Source: JBFXJF01 sp050175155 (GTDB lineage: Bacteria; Bacillota; Bacilli; Tepidibacillales; Tepidibacillaceae). From it: DNA of 64,000 nt. How positions within the stretch are numbered: position 1 is the first letter of the stretch; the number at the start of each line of letters is the position of its first letter. Made by a program: the position numbers and the translations under genes. The DNA lies in contig JBFXJF010000002.1 of NCBI GenBank assembly GCA_050175155.1, forward strand, positions 105,104 through 169,103, given 5' to 3'. This document shows, piece after piece, positions 62,126-64,000 of the stretch. A model generated the notes under the pieces. The model was given only the letters and a program-made list of their open reading frames with translations, searched no databases and was not told where the DNA came from.

Positions 62126-62827
62126 ATGAGTTTTCTAGAAGTTAAAAATCTCTCGAAGGAGTACGAAATGGGAGAAGTTAAGGTCTATGCTTTAAGTAAA
62201 ATTAATCTCTCATTTGATGAAGGGAGCTTTGTTGTTATTTTAGGGCATAGTGGTTCGGGGAAAAGTACATTGTTAAATATTATTGGTGGAATGGATATTC
62301 CAACTACTGGGGAAGTAATCTACAAGGAAAAACATATATCATTAATGAATGAAAAAGAGTTAACAGAATATAGGAGACAAAATGTGGGCTTTGTGTTTCA
62401 ATTCTTTAACTTAATGACCTATTTAACAGCAAAAGAGAATGTTGAGTTAGCAACGGAGATATCAAATGACCCATTAGAAATTAATGGAGTTATGAATGAG
62501 GTTGGATTACAAGATAGGGCCAACCATTTTCCTTCCCAAATGAGTGGTGGTGAACAACAAAGAGTAGCCATTGCGAGAGCTGTAGCAAAGAATTCTGATC
62601 TTTTGCTTTGTGATGAGCCAACTGGTGCACTAGATTCAAAAACAGGGATAGAAGTACTTAGAGTATTGAAGAGAATTCATGAAAAATATAAAAAGACGAT
62701 AATTATAATTACACATAATGCATCAATAGCTAATATTGCTGATAGGGTAATTAGACTAAACAGTGGTGAGGTAGTTGAAGATTATAGAAATGAAAATCCA
62801 GTTGAAGTAGATAGGATTGAGTGGTAA
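62126..62827 (+). CDS. ABC transporter ATP-binding protein, LolD/MacB-type
   Basis: 233 residues: Walker A LGHSGSGKSTLLN, signature FPSQMSGGEQQRVAIARAV, Walker B LLLCDEPTGALD, H-loop IITHNASIA. Tight match to the LolD/FtsE-like group paired with FtsX-type permeases. GGAGAATG precedes ATG 62126. The permease gene begins within its stop codon (62827). The substrate could be a lipoprotein, peptide or other envelope component. Confidence 0.93.
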   Translation: MSFLEVKNLSKEYEMGEVKVYALSKINLSFDEGSFVVILGHSGSGKSTLLNIIGGMDIPTTGEVIYKEKHISLMNEKELTEYRRQNVGFVFQFFNLMTYLTAKENVELATEISNDPLEINGVMNEVGLQDRANHFPSQMSGGEQQRVAIARAVAKNSDLLLCDEPTGALDSKTGIEVLRVLKRIHEKYKKTIIIITHNASIANIADRVIRLNSGEVVEDYRNENPVEVDRIEW

Positions 62828-64000
62828 TGAAAAAGATTGATGCAAAAGTCTTAAGAAACCTAAAAATTCATAAAGGACAATATATTGCGATTACCTTACT
62901 CATAACTATTGGAATTACCATTTTTCTAGCTTTTGATTTAGCAGTCTACAATTTGAGAGACACTGTTGATACATATTATGAAGATTATTCTCTTTCAGAT
63001 TTGTATGTATATGGAGTAGATTTAGGGCATGTAGAAGAAAAGATAACTTTACTAAGTGACGTTGAGGGCTCCGAATTAAGAGGTGTTTATGAGGGAAAAG
63101 CAGTTTTTGATGAGGATATAGCAAAATTAAAATTTATAAGCGTTACTGATAAAATAAACAAGGTGTATGTTGAAAGTGGCGATTTAGAAATTGAGAAAGA
63201 TGAAGTTTTGCTTTTTAAGCGTTTTGCCGATGCAAGAGGAATCGATGTAGGTGACAAATTAGTTATTAGACTATTAGGTATAGAGTATGAAGTGACAGTT
63301 AATGGGTTAGTGTATAGTCCGGAATTTATTTATCTAGCTGAGAGTGAAAAGGATATGTTACCTAGACCAGAAGAATATGGGGTCGCTTATATATCAGATG
63401 AACTTATGTCAGATGTATACGGTAATAATTTTTATAATGAAATTATTGTCAAAGTTATTAATGAAGAAGCTATAGATAGCGTAAAAGAAAATTTAAAACA
63501 AATAGTGAAAGATGAAGATATTTATCCAGGCATTGTTATATCAAAGGATGAGCAATTTTCATATAGAGCGGCTGAAGAAGAGATAAACGGAGAAATAGCA
63601 ATGTCTCGTAGTATGCCAGTATTATTTCTTATTATAGCAGCTGTGGTAATGGCAGTATTAGTTGCTAGAACAGTTGAAAATGAAAGAATAGAGATTGGGA
63701 TTTTGAAAGCTTTAGGATATTCAAATAAAAGGATAATTAATAGTTATCTCAAATTAACAATAATATTAGGTGTTATTGGAGCAGTTTTTGGTATGATAAT
63801 TGGCGGATTAATTTCTTATCAATTCACTAAAGTATATACAGCTTTTTTTGAAATACCTATTCTAGTATATAATTTTGATTTTAAATATTTGGTATTTGCA
63901 TTATTGATTGCCGTGGTTCTATCATCAATTTCCGGAATAAGTGGCGCTAGGAAGGTTTTAAAACTAATGCCACAAGAATCAATGCGACCGAAAGCACCAA
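62827..64000 (+). CDS. FtsX-type ABC permease (partial, runs off right edge)
   Basis: Open from ATG 62827 (overlapping TAA of the ATPase by one base) to the end of the window: ~391 residues, no stop seen. N-terminal helix IAITLLITIGITIFLAFDLAV, a large extracytoplasmic MacB-like periplasmic-core domain (~45-255; VEEKITLLSDVEGSEL, GIDVGDKLVIRLLGIEYEV), then FtsX-type helices around 268-288, 310-340 and 355-380 with the loop EIGILKALGYSNKRIINSY. Its C-terminal half is not in the window. Pairs with the upstream ATPase. Confidence 0.9.
   Translation, partial: MKKIDAKVLRNLKIHKGQYIAITLLITIGITIFLAFDLAVYNLRDTVDTYYEDYSLSDLYVYGVDLGHVEEKITLLSDVEGSELRGVYEGKAVFDEDIAKLKFISVTDKINKVYVESGDLEIEKDEVLLFKRFADARGIDVGDKLVIRLLGIEYEVTVNGLVYSPEFIYLAESEKDMLPRPEEYGVAYISDELMSDVYGNNFYNEIIVKVINEEAIDSVKENLKQIVKDEDIYPGIVISKDEQFSYRAAEEEINGEIAMSRSMPVLFLIIAAVVMAVLVARTVENERIEIGILKALGYSNKRIINSYLKLTIILGVIGAVFGMIIGGLISYQFTKVYTAFFEIPILVYNFDFKYLVFALLIAVVLSSISGISGARKVLKLMPQESMRPKAP

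Noticed and set aside
1..64000. CRISPR array, tRNA or rRNA genes
   Set aside because: No regularly spaced repeats with spacers, cloverleaf-like sequences or rRNA-like blocks were seen by eye; a covariance-model scan would be needed to be certain.

Overview
The window looks like chromosomal DNA of a low-GC, probably spore-forming anaerobic Firmicute, most likely a member of the Clostridia. This rests on the AT-rich sequence, strong GGAGG-type ribosome binding sites, frequent TTG starts, Rho-independent terminators, a YheC/YheD-type (spore-coat-associated family) domain, an FMN-type glutamate synthase, an anaerobic-type CbiK chelatase and a complex-I-like ferredoxin module. I cannot name a genus. 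No rRNA, tRNA or CRISPR array was seen.

Layout. Positions 1-5.7 kb form a restriction/defence island: the tail of a type I HsdR subunit, two small unknown ORFs, an unknown two-gene pair with a possible nuclease-like region, an Mrr-type endonuclease, and a complete GGCC-type R-M pair (NgoPII-family nuclease with HaeIII-like methylase). Next come a MarR regulator with citrate synthase, a HerA-like ATPase, a membrane diguanylate cyclase and an SSB paralogue. 11.6-17.2 kb encodes an SLH protein and a 1445-residue secreted protein with YSGT-type repeats. 17.3-29 kb holds YwbE, a coiled-coil protein, a chemoreceptor, a BlaR1-tail-like membrane protein, the TPM/LemA pair, and an Mrp - methyltransferase (split by an in-frame TAG) - CrcB - CrcB operon, followed by a NAL1-like protease and an acyl-CoA synthetase with a TIM-barrel isomerase. 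29-32.7 kb is a regulator plus ABC-exporter operon. 33-43.4 kb contains a phospholipase D-like protein with an apparent ATT start, a flavin reductase, a UPF0316 protein, FMN glutamate synthase, TruA, a MurF-like/YheC-D fusion with an Asp/Glu racemase, an AhpD-like protein, a carbonic anhydrase and a tyrosine recombinase.

The most interesting stretch is 43.4-51.2 kb. It is a six-gene operon resembling hydrogenase-4/formate hydrogenlyase, but its large subunit has lost all four NiFe-binding cysteines while the iron-sulfur subunit and ion-pump subunits are intact. It is therefore an energy-converting-hydrogenase-related (Ehr-like) complex rather than a hydrogenase. Its leader contains a strong terminator, a 13-bp direct repeat and an RBS-complementary segment. 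Convergent to it is an acetate-type sodium/solute symporter operon with a cNMP/CBS/DUF294 protein, next to a LytS/LytTR two-component system.

The right end has a DnaQ-like exonuclease, a structured inverted-repeat element (58,989-59,169), a cation diffusion facilitator, lipoate ligase, CbiK, and an FtsX-type ABC transporter that runs off the window. The second strong candidate for unusual biology is the MurF-like/ATP-grasp fusion beside the racemase (38.1-41.3 kb). It has the parts list of a cyanophycin synthetase in reverse order, next to an enzyme that could supply a D-amino acid.
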